8,174 nt of DNA from Candidatus Sabulitectum sp. GTDB taxonomy: Bacteria; Fermentibacterota; Fermentibacteria; Fermentibacterales; JCC-6. A model generated the notes under the pieces. The model did not search any database. It was not told the DNA's origin and worked only from the letters and a program-made list of their open reading frames with translations. The stretch is taken from positions 1 to 8,174 of the forward strand of contig JAGLQD010000331.1 in the NCBI GenBank assembly GCA_023136985.1, written 5' to 3'. A program made the position numbers and the translations under genes. Shown one piece after another: positions 1 through 7,049 of this stretch (within the stretch, counting starts at the first letter, position 1; every line of letters starts with the position of its first letter).

Positions 1-719
1 AGCTTGCAGGAGAACACGGCATTCCCATCAGAATAGGAGTCAATTCCGGCAGCGTGCCAGCTGACCTCCGTGAGAAATATCAGGGGGTGAACGAAGACTC
101 CATGTGGGCTGCCGCAGAAAGACATGTTGCGCTTCTCACTGAAACCGGTTTCAAGGACATAGTACTTTCTTTAAAAGCATCTGATCCAATGCTCACAGTA
201 AGAGCCAACAGAAGGGCTGCTGCTGAATGCCCTTATCCCCTTCATCTGGGCGTCACCGAGGCAGGACCCAGGGGGACTGCCGGTATACGAAGCGCTGTAG
301 CCATGGGTATTCTGCTCAATGAAAATATAGGCGACACCATAAGAGTCTCTATTTCCGGCTCTCCCGAACCGGAACCCGCAGCAGGATGGGAGATTCTCTC
401 CTCTCTTGATATGAGACAAAAATTCGTTAGAATTGTAAGCTGCCCTACCTGTGCCAGAACCAGACTTGATGTAGAGGTTCTTGCTCTCAAAGTTCAAAAG
501 ATGGTACAGGGTCTGCAGTTGCCGGTTACAATCGCAGTCATGGGATGTGAAGTCAACGGACCTGGAGAGGCCAGAGATGCGGATATGGCAGTAATTGGAA
601 CACCCGACGGGTTTATGCTGTGGAAGAACGGCAGATCCATAGGTAAAATTCCTGAAGATAAACTTGAAGAACGACTCATAATCGAGCTTAACAATCTTGA
701 AAGGCGGGCACAGAATTGA
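1..719 (+). CDS. ispG: 4-hydroxy-3-methylbut-2-enyl diphosphate synthase IspG (GcpE), 3' part
   Basis: IspG converts methylerythritol cyclodiphosphate to HMBPP in the non-mevalonate (MEP) isoprenoid pathway, in the cytoplasm, using a [4Fe-4S] cluster. The frame is open from base 3 and the gene runs off the left edge, so only about 238 C-terminal residues are present; a GTG at 54 is an internal valine, not a start. The opening residues IPIRIGVNSGS match the conserved IPIRIGVN(A/S)GSL stretch of the TIM-barrel domain. Further on are GVTEAGP, SCPTCAR and MGCEVNGPGEA. The last two supply the three cluster cysteines and the cluster-ligating glutamate of the C-terminal domain. There is no large insert between the two domains in what is visible, which fits the common bacterial two-domain form. 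The stop codon overlaps the glnA start, so the two are probably one transcript. The identification is very secure. Confidence 0.96.
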   Translation, partial: LAGEHGIPIRIGVNSGSVPADLREKYQGVNEDSMWAAAERHVALLTETGFKDIVLSLKASDPMLTVRANRRAAAECPYPLHLGVTEAGPRGTAGIRSAVAMGILLNENIGDTIRVSISGSPEPEPAAGWEILSSLDMRQKFVRIVSCPTCARTRLDVEVLALKVQKMVQGLQLPVTIAVMGCEVNGPGEARDADMAVIGTPDGFMLWKNGRSIGKIPEDKLEERLIIELNNLERRAQN

Positions 720-2140
720 GCAGCGGAATCATAGAAGCAGTTCAGAGCAAACTGAAGGAAAAAGGCATTGAAGAAATAGATATCAGATTTACTGATCTAC
801 TGGGGTACTGGAGACATGTTACTATCCCTGTTGCTTCCGCACCAAGTGACCTTTTCCTGAGAGGTGTGGGTTTTGACGGTTCCACCCTTGACGGTATGAG
901 CAAAGTGGAATCGGGCGATCTTGCACTTGTGCCGGATCCCAGACGGCTCTATTTCGACCCATTTGCCAAGAAAAAAACAGTAGCTCTCTTTGGAGATATA
1001 GTGGATTGCGTCACCGGCCATCCGTATTCCAGAGACCCCAGGGGAATAATGAAAAAGGCAGACAGCCTTCTTAAGTTTTCAGGCATAGCCTCAGACAGTT
1101 ACTGGGCTCCGGAATTCGAGTTCAATCTGTTCGACAGTGCAAAATTCTGGAATGGATCAGGTAAGGCAGGATACGAATTCACCAGTATTGAGAATCCCGG
1201 ATCATCAGAGAATGCCGAGTCACACGGTCTTGTTCATCCCACTCACAGTGGATACCATGCGATGTTCCCTGTGGACAGCCTGCACGATGTCAGAGGAGAT
1301 ATGGCTTCAAAGATGCACGATGCTGGAATTCAGGTAAAGTATCACCATCATGAGGTTGGCCGATGGGGACAGTCCGAGATCGAAGTGAATTTCTCACCCA
1401 TGCTCATGAGTGCCGACAATGTAATGATCACCAAGCACATCATTAAGAATGTAGCCCTTGAGAACAATCTTGCATCCACCTTTATGCCCAAGCCCATTCC
1501 CGGTGAACCAGGCAACGGTATGCACTTCCACCTTTACTTTGAAAAATCCGGTGAACGGATTTTCTATGACAAAGATGGATACTGCAGCCTCAGTTCAACT
1601 GCCAGAAGTGCCATTGCAGGTATTCTTCACCATGCAAGAGCCCTCTGTGCCTTTACCAACCCCAGCGTGAACAGCTATAGAAGGCTGGTTCCAAATCAGG
1701 AGGCTCCTGTCTACAGATTCTTCAGTGGCCCTAACCGGTCCGCTGCCATCAGAGTGCCCGCTTATGCCCGTAGTCCTAAAAAGATGAGATTTGAATACAG
1801 AGTTGCAGACGGCACCTGTAACCCCTACCTGGCAATGGGAGCCATGCTTATGGCGGCAATTGACGGTATTCGCAAAGAGATGGTTCCAGAGGATATGGGC
1901 TTCGGTCCCATTGATGAAAATGTTTTTGCCCAGGGATACGATACTTCAGATCTCTCACGACTTCCAACCAGCCTTGATGAGGCTCTCGATTCCCTTGATG
2001 CAGACAGAGAGTTCCTGGAAAGCGATGATGTATTCACACCTGACCTTATAGACGCATTCATAGGCATAAAGAGAAAAGAAACAGATCTTTTCAAGGGCAA
2101 TCCCCATCCCCTTGAGCACAAACTGTACTTCTCTCTGTAG
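716..2140 (+). CDS. glnA: Type I glutamine synthetase
   Basis: Makes glutamine from glutamate, ammonia and ATP in the cytoplasm; the family forms dodecamers. At 474 residues it has normal GSI length. Visible landmarks are the FDGST loop (about 53-57, with the Asp that helps bind ammonia), PEFEF (E133, E135 metal ligands), HHEVGRWGQSE (E213, E221), GNGMHFH (H270), NSYRRLVPNQEAP (R323, and E329 of the glutamate flap), NRSAAIRVP and RFEYR (E360, R362). At the position of the Tyr that is adenylylated in enterobacterial GlnA (NLYDLP) this protein has Phe (ENVFAQG, F404), so classical adenylylation control is unlikely. The start is TTG at 716, sharing TTGA with the ispG stop and preceded by a GGCGGG ribosome-binding-like stretch (703-708). 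The next in-frame Met lies far inside the N-terminal domain. Translational coupling to ispG is inferred. The lipoprotein gene follows after 38 bases. Confidence 0.95.
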   Translation: MSSGIIEAVQSKLKEKGIEEIDIRFTDLLGYWRHVTIPVASAPSDLFLRGVGFDGSTLDGMSKVESGDLALVPDPRRLYFDPFAKKKTVALFGDIVDCVTGHPYSRDPRGIMKKADSLLKFSGIASDSYWAPEFEFNLFDSAKFWNGSGKAGYEFTSIENPGSSENAESHGLVHPTHSGYHAMFPVDSLHDVRGDMASKMHDAGIQVKYHHHEVGRWGQSEIEVNFSPMLMSADNVMITKHIIKNVALENNLASTFMPKPIPGEPGNGMHFHLYFEKSGERIFYDKDGYCSLSSTARSAIAGILHHARALCAFTNPSVNSYRRLVPNQEAPVYRFFSGPNRSAAIRVPAYARSPKKMRFEYRVADGTCNPYLAMGAMLMAAIDGIRKEMVPEDMGFGPIDENVFAQGYDTSDLSRLPTSLDEALDSLDADREFLESDDVFTPDLIDAFIGIKRKETDLFKGNPHPLEHKLYFSL

Positions 2141-2178
2141 AGCAGTCAGCAAGCTGAAGTAACCAGCAAGGAGAACTA

Positions 2179-3342
2179 ATGACTAAACTGCTATTGATTA
2201 TCAGCGTACTTGCAGTGCTGGGGCTGGTGGCCTGCGGCTCAGGTACCGACCCGGCTGATACAGCCGGAGATGGAGATGCGCAGCAGAACGGAGCAACTGG
2301 TATCTCAATGCCGGAGATCGACTACTGGCTCGAGATCACCGACTCGATAGGCGTTGAACTGGGAGATTCAAATCTGGTTTTCGGTCAGATCGTCGGAGCA
2401 CAATTTCTTCCTGACGGCAATGTCGCCATTGCTGACATGATGAAGAGTGTTATCGGTGTATTCTCTACGGAGGGAGAATTCCTTTCTTCCGTGGGTCGCA
2501 AAGGAAGCGGGCCTGGAGAATACCTTATGCTCTCCACCTTCGCGATAACAGAAGATGGCGGCTTCATGGTTCCCGACGCCATGGGTGGAAAACTGAACTT
2601 TTATGACTCTGAATACAATTTCACAGAAGCAATGACCGGCTTTTTTCCCACTCCCCCCATAATGATATCGCCTGTCCATGATGGGTTTGTGGGGCTCAAA
2701 CCTGAGTTTGAACAAACTGAAGATGAAATGCAGATAGGAATGGGACTCTATCTCTGGACAGACTCTTCCGCTCACGATATCGAGTATACCAGAAACATGG
2801 TTCTCTTCGACATGAATGACCTTACCTCTTCAGTAAAAACCATGGTCTTCTTCGACACTGACCAAAACAGTCATATTTTCACAGCCCCTTACTCCACTGA
2901 AGATTATGTGATAACTGCACTCTCCATGGACGGTGAAGAAGTCTGGCAGATAATTGAAGATTATCCCAGGGCAAAAAAATCCGATGCGGAGATCGAAGAA
3001 GAACGGGAACTGCTTAGATCCAGTATGGCAGCCACCGGCACGCCACCGGAAATGGCAGATCACTTTCAGATAGAGGAATACAAGGTATTTATTGGTGGTC
3101 TTGCTGTGGACAACAACAACAGACTGTGGGCTCTCAGCACTATCTACGACTCCCCGGTTTTCAGAGTTTATGACTGTGCAACCGGTGACTACCTGTTCAC
3201 TGCTGCCCTGCGCACAGACGAAACTCACGAAAATATCTCTGTTACTGTTAACAAATACGGAATTACCGGTTTTGAGGCAAACAGTGAAGACTGGCCCAGG
3301 GTCTACATTATTACCCCGGAGGACCCTGCTCTCTTCCAGTAG
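2179..3342 (+). CDS. Lipoprotein with six-bladed beta-propeller-like repeats, function unknown
   Basis: The first 19 residues form a lipoprotein signal: a short Lys-containing head, a Leu/Ile/Val-rich core, and the lipobox LVAC with Cys19 as the predicted lipidation site. A small, Gly/Asp/Thr-rich linker follows (about 20-42). The remaining 340 residues contain propeller-like units such as FLPDGNVAIADMMKSVIGVF (about 76-95), GRKGSGPGEY (106-115) and LAVDNNNRLWALS near the C-terminus. The GxGPGEY turn is typical of the six-bladed beta-propeller/NHL-like lipoproteins common in Bacteroidetes and related phyla. A charged helical insert (about 265-285, rich in Glu, Lys and Arg) interrupts the later blades. 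It is expected to be anchored on the periplasmic side or the cell surface. No catalytic motif is visible. The start is well supported by AAGGAG (2168-2173) five bases before ATG. The gene may share a transcript with ispG-glnA and ends just before a hairpin. The specific role is unknown. Confidence 0.85.
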   Translation: MTKLLLIISVLAVLGLVACGSGTDPADTAGDGDAQQNGATGISMPEIDYWLEITDSIGVELGDSNLVFGQIVGAQFLPDGNVAIADMMKSVIGVFSTEGEFLSSVGRKGSGPGEYLMLSTFAITEDGGFMVPDAMGGKLNFYDSEYNFTEAMTGFFPTPPIMISPVHDGFVGLKPEFEQTEDEMQIGMGLYLWTDSSAHDIEYTRNMVLFDMNDLTSSVKTMVFFDTDQNSHIFTAPYSTEDYVITALSMDGEEVWQIIEDYPRAKKSDAEIEEERELLRSSMAATGTPPEMADHFQIEEYKVFIGGLAVDNNNRLWALSTIYDSPVFRVYDCATGDYLFTAALRTDETHENISVTVNKYGITGFEANSEDWPRVYIITPEDPALFQ

Positions 3343-3386
3343 TAACCGGAACTCTGCTCCATTACGGAAACCTGCGAAACATCAAC

Positions 3387-3410
3387 AACCCGGCTCAACA
3401 GAGCCGGGTT
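3387..3410 (+). terminator. Hairpin, likely transcription terminator after the lipoprotein gene
   Basis: AACCCGGCTC (3387-3396) and GAGCCGGGTT (3401-3410) form a perfect 10-bp stem around the tetraloop AACA. It lies 44 bases after the lipoprotein stop codon. No T-run follows on the + strand, so it is not a textbook intrinsic terminator; it could end transcription weakly or protect the mRNA 3' end. Its position at the end of a co-directional gene run supports the call. Confidence 0.6.
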
Positions 3411-3527
3411 GCCGGTACTCAACGCCAGATAAATGAAAATTCACAGGAAACGTGTTTCCCGCCTCGGCGAATGTCTACTACCTGTCTGATCCAGCATTCG
3501 CAATTGATGCAGAAGAGCCGATGGTAA

Positions 3528-3543
3528 ATTGTACCAGCAGGAA
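3528..3543 (-). repeat. Left copy of imperfect direct repeat flanking the broken integrase
   Basis: On the - strand this reads TTCCT-GC-TGGTACAAT. The copy at 7890-7908 reads TTCCT-ATAGG-TGGTACAAT in the same orientation. The 9-bp and 5-bp blocks are identical and only the spacer differs (2 versus 5 bases). This copy abuts the integrase stop codon (3544-3546). It could be an attachment site or repeat tied to the integrase. TGGTACAAT also resembles an extended -10 promoter element, which is the main alternative. Confidence 0.35.
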
Positions 3544-3711
3544 TTACTTAGCTCTTGACATCAACAAATCCAGAGGGCTCTCAACTGCATTCTTCATCCC
3601 TTTCATTACATGCAGGTAAATTCGGGTGGTTTCAAGACTCTAGTGACCAAGCAAACCCTGTATTTCACACAGATCCACACCAGCCATCAGCAGATGAGTT
3701 GCAAAACAGTG
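3544..3711 (-). pseudogene. 3' fragment of a tyrosine recombinase gene cut off by the RIT element
   Basis: Read on the - strand from 3711 down, this gives HCFATHLLMAGVDL, then CEIQGLLGH, a TAG stop, and SLETTRIYLHVMKG, ending in a TAA at 3544-3546. This is the C-terminal catalytic part of a tyrosine recombinase. It has the second His of HxxRH, the GH histidine (261 in the rebuilt protein) and the nucleophilic Tyr (270). It continues exactly, in frame, the gene whose 5' part ends at 7144. The TAG (3640-3642) sits where relatives carry a variable residue after GH, and a single C-to-T change in CAG would explain it. The fragment has no start of its own and should not make an active protein. It is too short, and broken by the TAG, to stand out as an open reading frame. 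Confidence 0.9.
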
Positions 3712-3714
3712 TCT

Positions 3715-3736
3715 ATTATGCCGAGCTCGGCATAAT
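3715..3736. repeat. Perfect 22-bp palindrome at the left RIT end
   Basis: ATTATGCCGAG is followed directly by its reverse complement CTCGGCATAAT, giving a perfect palindrome. The 11-bp half is the motif repeated inside both terminal repeats (3758-3768, 3815-3825; 7060-7070, 7117-7127; variant ATTATGCTGAG at 3741-3751 and 7134-7144). The palindrome lies outside the 96-bp repeat but inside the inferred element. There is no counterpart at the right end, where the integrase sequence resumes at once. It is probably an additional recombinase-binding site or a relic of the joining reaction. Confidence 0.85.
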
Positions 3737-3739
3737 CGA

Positions 3740-3835
3740 CATTATGCTGAGTTCTTGATTATGCCGAGTAGCAATAAAGAGTGCCGCAGTTGAACGCAGT
3801 CTGCAGCACTCACACTCGGCATAATCACAGGCTCT
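3740..3835 (+). repeat. Left terminal inverted repeat of the RIT element
   Basis: These 96 bases match the reverse complement of 7050-7145 except at 3807 (C here; A at 7078 on the + strand, i.e. T in this orientation). Inside, TGATTATGCCGAGT (3756-3769) and ACTCGGCATAATCA (3814-3827) are perfect 14-bp inverted repeats separated by 44 bases. Nested within is a second imperfect stem, GAGTGCCGCAG (3780-3790) with CTGCAGCACTC (3801-3811), one mismatch. A variant direct copy, ATTATGCTGAG, lies at 3741-3751. The stop codon of ritC (3825-3827) lies inside the repeat. Confidence 0.95.
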
Positions 3836-4823
3836 TGAGGAATGCCATAATGTCATCAGCAGGCTTGTAGCGACCGGGGGCCACACCATGAGGGGCAGTG
3901 AGGGCAAGGGCTTTCTCTTTCATCTGGAGATCTGCATGGAGATAAATCTGGGTGGTTTCCATAGATTCATGCCCCAACCACAAGGCAATAACACTCCGAT
4001 CCACTCCCGATTGGAGTAAGTCCATAGCTGCAGTGTGGCGCAGAATGTGGGGGGAGACTTTCTTCCTCTTCATTGATGAACAGGTTTTTGCTGCATGTGA
4101 TGCGTGTTTGTTAACGAGATATTGGACGCCAGATGCACTCAGCACGCCACCTCGCATATTGGGGAACAGTGGAGCATCGGTACTTCCGTTGCGTTCAGCG
4201 AGCCATGCATGCATTATCGCTTCTGTGTCTTTTCGCAGCGGGGTACACCGCCCTTTGCGCCCTTTGCCTTGGCAACGTACATGTGAGCCGCTACCCAGAA
4301 TGATATCACCGCATCGAAGTCCTACGAGTTCAGAGAGGCGTAATCCAGTCTGCACAGCAAGCATCAGCAGTGCTTGATCACGGCGTCCTGACCAGGTGTT
4401 TGGATCTGGAGCTGCAAGCAGAGCTTCAACCTCCGATCTGATCAAGAACCCGATCTGCTTTCGTTCAAACCGTTTACTGGGTATAGATAGCACCCGCTGG
4501 AGGGTTGCAATTGCACTTGGCTCACGCATGGCTGCATAGCGACAAAAAGAATGAATGGCGGCAAGCCTGAGATTACGACTGCGGGGAGAATTGCCCCGAT
4601 CTTCCTCCAGGTGGAAGAGAAAGTCGGCCACTAGCGGTGCATCCAGGTCTTTAAGTTGCAGTGTGGACGAATCCTTGCCCAGTCGTTCTTTAACAAACGC
4701 GAAAAGGAGGCAAAATGTATCTCGATAGCTTGCAATAGTGTGGGGACTTGCTCTGAGTTGTGTCATCAAACGGTCTGTGAAAAATGACTCCAGTAGCACG
4801 CAGAAACGATTTGGACTTTTCAT
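3825..4823 (-). CDS. ritC: RIT tyrosine recombinase RitC
   Basis: A 332-residue site-specific recombinase of the phage integrase/XerC-D class, third in the trio, expected to cut and rejoin DNA at the RIT ends. Residues about 10-115 form the SAM-like core-binding domain (PHTIASYRDTF, LRLAAIHSFCRYA). The catalytic domain has Arg162 (TGLRLSEL), Lys187 (GKGRKGR), His259 and Arg262 (HILRH), His285 (LGH) and the nucleophile Tyr294 (TQIYLHAD), so it is complete. The ATG shares one base with the ritB stop (TAATG), with AAAGGGG upstream as a ribosome-binding site, which points to translation coupled to ritB. The last codons run into the left terminal repeat. Family and trio position are clear; its individual role within the trio is not known from sequence. 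Confidence 0.93.
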   Translation of the reverse strand: MKSPNRFCVLLESFFTDRLMTQLRASPHTIASYRDTFCLLFAFVKERLGKDSSTLQLKDLDAPLVADFLFHLEEDRGNSPRSRNLRLAAIHSFCRYAAMREPSAIATLQRVLSIPSKRFERKQIGFLIRSEVEALLAAPDPNTWSGRRDQALLMLAVQTGLRLSELVGLRCGDIILGSGSHVRCQGKGRKGRCTPLRKDTEAIMHAWLAERNGSTDAPLFPNMRGGVLSASGVQYLVNKHASHAAKTCSSMKRKKVSPHILRHTAAMDLLQSGVDRSVIALWLGHESMETTQIYLHADLQMKEKALALTAPHGVAPGRYKPADDIMAFLKSL

Positions 4824-5737
4824 TATTTCGCCCCTTTAACACTCGCCAGCGAAAGTAATTCTGGCACAGCCGTAAGATACCAGTATGTGTCATTGACATG
4901 AACATGTCCCAGATATGTTGACAGAACGGGCAGCAACTGATTAACATCCTTTCCTTCTCGATACCACCTTAGCAGGGAAGCAACGGCAAATCGATGACGA
5001 ATATCATGAAGCCGTGGTCCATGGCTATCGCCTAACTGTCTAAATCCGAGTTTCCTGGATAGCCGTATGAAGGTCCAGCGAGCCATACACTGGGTGATGG
5101 GAGCTCCATCTTCCGAGAGAAAAAAGTGTGAAGTCAGAGACGAAGAATGGATATAATCCCGCAGATTACAATACTGTCGTAGTGCAGTTAAAGTGGTAGC
5201 ATGCAGTGGTAACATTCTGGTCTTGCCAAACTTTGTTTCCCGCACGGTAATTAACCCTTGCTTCAGATTTACATCACTTCGCCCCAGACCAATGGCCTCG
5301 CTAATGCGGAAACCCGTTACAGCCAGCAATCCGAACAAGGTCGTATAGGTGGCAGCTCTCAGTCCTGTTCTGGAAGGAAGGTGAGCTGCCGCTGCCACGA
5401 GACTGACAATTTCCTCGTCTGTATATATGTACGGTTTTTTTCGTCGATACCGACAAGGTAGCAGATCACTTGGAGGGATCTCAGTGCGTGGATCCAGAGA
5501 GGCACAGTACTGAGCCAGAAGACGAATTGTCGTCAGTTGATCTCTTCGTGTCACAGCTCCAGCTCTTCCTGGCTGCATGACGAAGCTCATTGCCAAATCT
5601 GTAGTTACATAATCGGCATTAGCTTGCTCTGCAAAGTTTATGAAACGCTCCAGGAGGGCTCCTTGGTCGCGTAGTGCGAATCCTAAGGTGCGCCGAATGG
5701 CAAGATACTCTTCTACCATTTCCCTCAAAGTACTCAT
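4823..5737 (-). CDS. ritB: RIT tyrosine recombinase RitB
   Basis: Middle recombinase of the trio, 304 residues from the chosen start. I take ATG at 5737 (MSTLREMVEEYLAIRRTLGF): it makes a 4-nt ATGA overlap with the ritA stop, has AGGTG just upstream, and its first residues look like the usual family N-terminus. An in-frame ATG at 5755 would add six residues and is less likely. The core-binding domain spans about 1-90. Catalytic residues are Arg144 (TGFRISEA), Lys169 (TKFGKTR), His244 and Arg247 (HDIRH), His278 (LGH) and Tyr287 in DTYWYLTAVPELL, all present. The YWYLTAVPEL ending is characteristic of a recombinase subfamily often found in adjacent sets. Transcription should come from upstream of ritA. 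Confidence 0.93.
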   Translation of the reverse strand: MSTLREMVEEYLAIRRTLGFALRDQGALLERFINFAEQANADYVTTDLAMSFVMQPGRAGAVTRRDQLTTIRLLAQYCASLDPRTEIPPSDLLPCRYRRKKPYIYTDEEIVSLVAAAAHLPSRTGLRAATYTTLFGLLAVTGFRISEAIGLGRSDVNLKQGLITVRETKFGKTRMLPLHATTLTALRQYCNLRDYIHSSSLTSHFFLSEDGAPITQCMARWTFIRLSRKLGFRQLGDSHGPRLHDIRHRFAVASLLRWYREGKDVNQLLPVLSTYLGHVHVNDTYWYLTAVPELLSLASVKGAK

Positions 5738-6972
5738 GACACACCTACCGGCCACGGCATGGCTAACTCATGGAGGGAACCAAAATCTACTTTGGCATAA
5801 ATTTCTGTGGTTGAAGGCGACTGATGTCCCAGAACATCTCCAATTTGAGCCAGAGATGCTCCCGAACGAAGCATACGCACAGCCAGTGAGTGACGCAGCA
5901 GGTGGGCTCCTTTTCGAGCCGGAGAAAGATCTGCACGAGTCAAGGCGCGTCGAACCACATTGCAGATGGCCATGGAAGTGGAGAATCCAACGCGAGGAGC
6001 CCGAGATCGAATGAAGACATGCCGATCCGAACATATAGGGCGACCATGTCGCAGATAGGATGCCAGCGCATTCCCTACATCTTGCGGGATCGGCAGTTGC
6101 ATCGTACGCAGACCCTTGCCATGGACGGTGATTTGCCCTGAGTCCCAGTCCAGGTCGTCCAAGGTGAGCGACACTACTTCCCCGGCTCGAAGACCCAATC
6201 TACTCAGCAGAAGAAGGATAGCGTAATCACGAAGTCCGATTTCTCCTTCGCGTTTGCTACAATTCAGCAAAGTGTCCACATCATCAGGCTCCAGCGATTT
6301 TGGAACCTCAGTAAGACGCCGGTTTGGAACAGTCAATGCGGCACCAGCTAGATCTACTTCAATAACCCCTTCGAAGCGAAGGAAGCGAAAAAAACTGCGG
6401 AGAGCAGTGACCATCACACAGACTGTATGTGGTGTCTTATCTTTAGCATACAACAGAATGAAGTCGGTGACATTCGCAGTACATAGTTCTTCCAAGCGTA
6501 TCAAACCTTCTCCAAATGTGGCTGACAAAAATTGCTGAGCCGAAAAGAGGTATCTAATAACCGTGGATTGGACAAGCCCTCTTTCACGGTCAAGGTATCG
6601 TTTGAACCTCTGTTTGATGGGCAACTCTTGCGCTGGTTGCAATTGCTTGGAACGGGATGAATAAACTCCACATTCTTGCAAGTACTCTATAAATCTAATC
6701 AGCGTTCCTGTATCGCCAGTTCTAATGATCCATTTGCAACTTCGATGTAGAAGGAACTCCTCTACTATTTTCTGTGATAATGCTTCTAGATTTAAGTTCT
6801 GTTGCGATACCCATTCTCCAAAGTAAGCAACCAGTCGAACCTTGTACTCTATGCTCTTTCGAGGATATCCTTGTGTAGTCAGCCTTGTAGCAAAATTACT
6901 GATATACTTTTTCAGTAAGCCGCTACGGTTCGATTGAATATTGAGAAACTTCTCCGTGGGCTGTAGCAACAT
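5734..6972 (-). CDS. ritA: RIT tyrosine recombinase RitA
   Basis: First and longest of the trio, 412 residues. The N-terminal 115 residues form an extra helical segment (KKYISNFATRLTTQGYPRKS and onward) before the usual core-binding domain (about 118-210), a layout expected of RitA-type proteins of about 400 residues. The catalytic domain follows with Arg262 (RLGLRAGEVVSL), Lys286 (HGKGLR), His357 and Arg360 (HLLRHS), His383 (LGH) and Tyr392 (TTEIYAKVD), a full set. ATG at 6972 is preceded by AGGGAGG (6979-6985) at 6-base spacing, the best ribosome-binding site in the trio. The stop overlaps the ritB start by 4 bases. The leader between this gene and the right terminal repeat is about 77 bases and carries a 23-bp dyad (6993-7015) that could regulate the operon. 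Confidence 0.94.
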   Translation of the reverse strand: MLLQPTEKFLNIQSNRSGLLKKYISNFATRLTTQGYPRKSIEYKVRLVAYFGEWVSQQNLNLEALSQKIVEEFLLHRSCKWIIRTGDTGTLIRFIEYLQECGVYSSRSKQLQPAQELPIKQRFKRYLDRERGLVQSTVIRYLFSAQQFLSATFGEGLIRLEELCTANVTDFILLYAKDKTPHTVCVMVTALRSFFRFLRFEGVIEVDLAGAALTVPNRRLTEVPKSLEPDDVDTLLNCSKREGEIGLRDYAILLLLSRLGLRAGEVVSLTLDDLDWDSGQITVHGKGLRTMQLPIPQDVGNALASYLRHGRPICSDRHVFIRSRAPRVGFSTSMAICNVVRRALTRADLSPARKGAHLLRHSLAVRMLRSGASLAQIGDVLGHQSPSTTEIYAKVDFGSLHELAMPWPVGVS

Positions 6973-6992
6973 AGCGATCCTCCCTGTTTTAG

Positions 6993-7015
6993 TGCCATTG
7001 GTTAATCCAGTGGCA
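6993..7015. promoter_or_regulatory. 23-bp dyad in the ritA leader, candidate operator
   Basis: TGCCATTGG (6993-7001), spacer TTAAT, then CCAGTGGCA (7007-7015): a 9-bp inverted repeat with one mismatch around a 5-bp AT spacer. It sits between the right terminal repeat and the ritA ribosome-binding site, 20 bases upstream of the start codon. Its size and position suit a dimeric repressor site or a recombinase/accessory-factor binding site; an RNA hairpin in the leader is also possible. I see no strong -35/-10 pair nearby, so the promoter itself is not placed. Confidence 0.45.
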
Positions 7016-7049
7016 AAGGTAGAATACGCTTTACATTCCGATCCCCTTT

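Larger units (their letters stand above)
3343..3543. other. Intergenic boundary between chromosome and mobile DNA
   Basis: About 200 bases between the lipoprotein gene and the broken integrase. Apart from the 3387-3410 hairpin and the 3528-3543 repeat I see no gene with a usable start. On the + strand, the frame through about 3449-3543 reads plausibly protein-like (VFPASANVYYLSDPAFAID) but follows a stop at 3434-3436 and has no start codon with a ribosome-binding site. It may be a decayed fragment or chance. On the - strand no IS transposase remnant is recognisable. Confidence 0.5.

Noticed and set aside
2368..2775. 135-residue open frame on the - strand inside the lipoprotein gene, and similar antisense frames elsewhere
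   Set aside because: It lies wholly opposite a well-supported gene with a good ribosome-binding site and signal peptide, and its translation resembles no protein family.
3437..3600. + strand frame reading VFPASANVYYLSDPAFAID and onward
   Set aside because: It follows a stop codon, has no start with a ribosome-binding site, and its second half is antisense to the integrase 3' fragment. At most it is a decayed scrap.
3715..3835. CRISPR-like cluster of short repeats
   Set aside because: The copies alternate in orientation, have uneven short spacing, and are mirrored at the other end of the recombinase trio. They are recombinase-end repeats, not an array with spacers.
5738..5755. Upstream start for ritB at 5755
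   Set aside because: It would add MAGRCV, deepens the overlap with ritA, and lacks the ATGA coupling geometry and the AGGTG site that favour 5737.
3825..6972. Prophage or integrative conjugative element carrying the recombinases
   Set aside because: No structural, replication, mobilisation or cargo gene is present between the terminal repeats. Three overlapping recombinases with inverted repeats fit an RIT element better.
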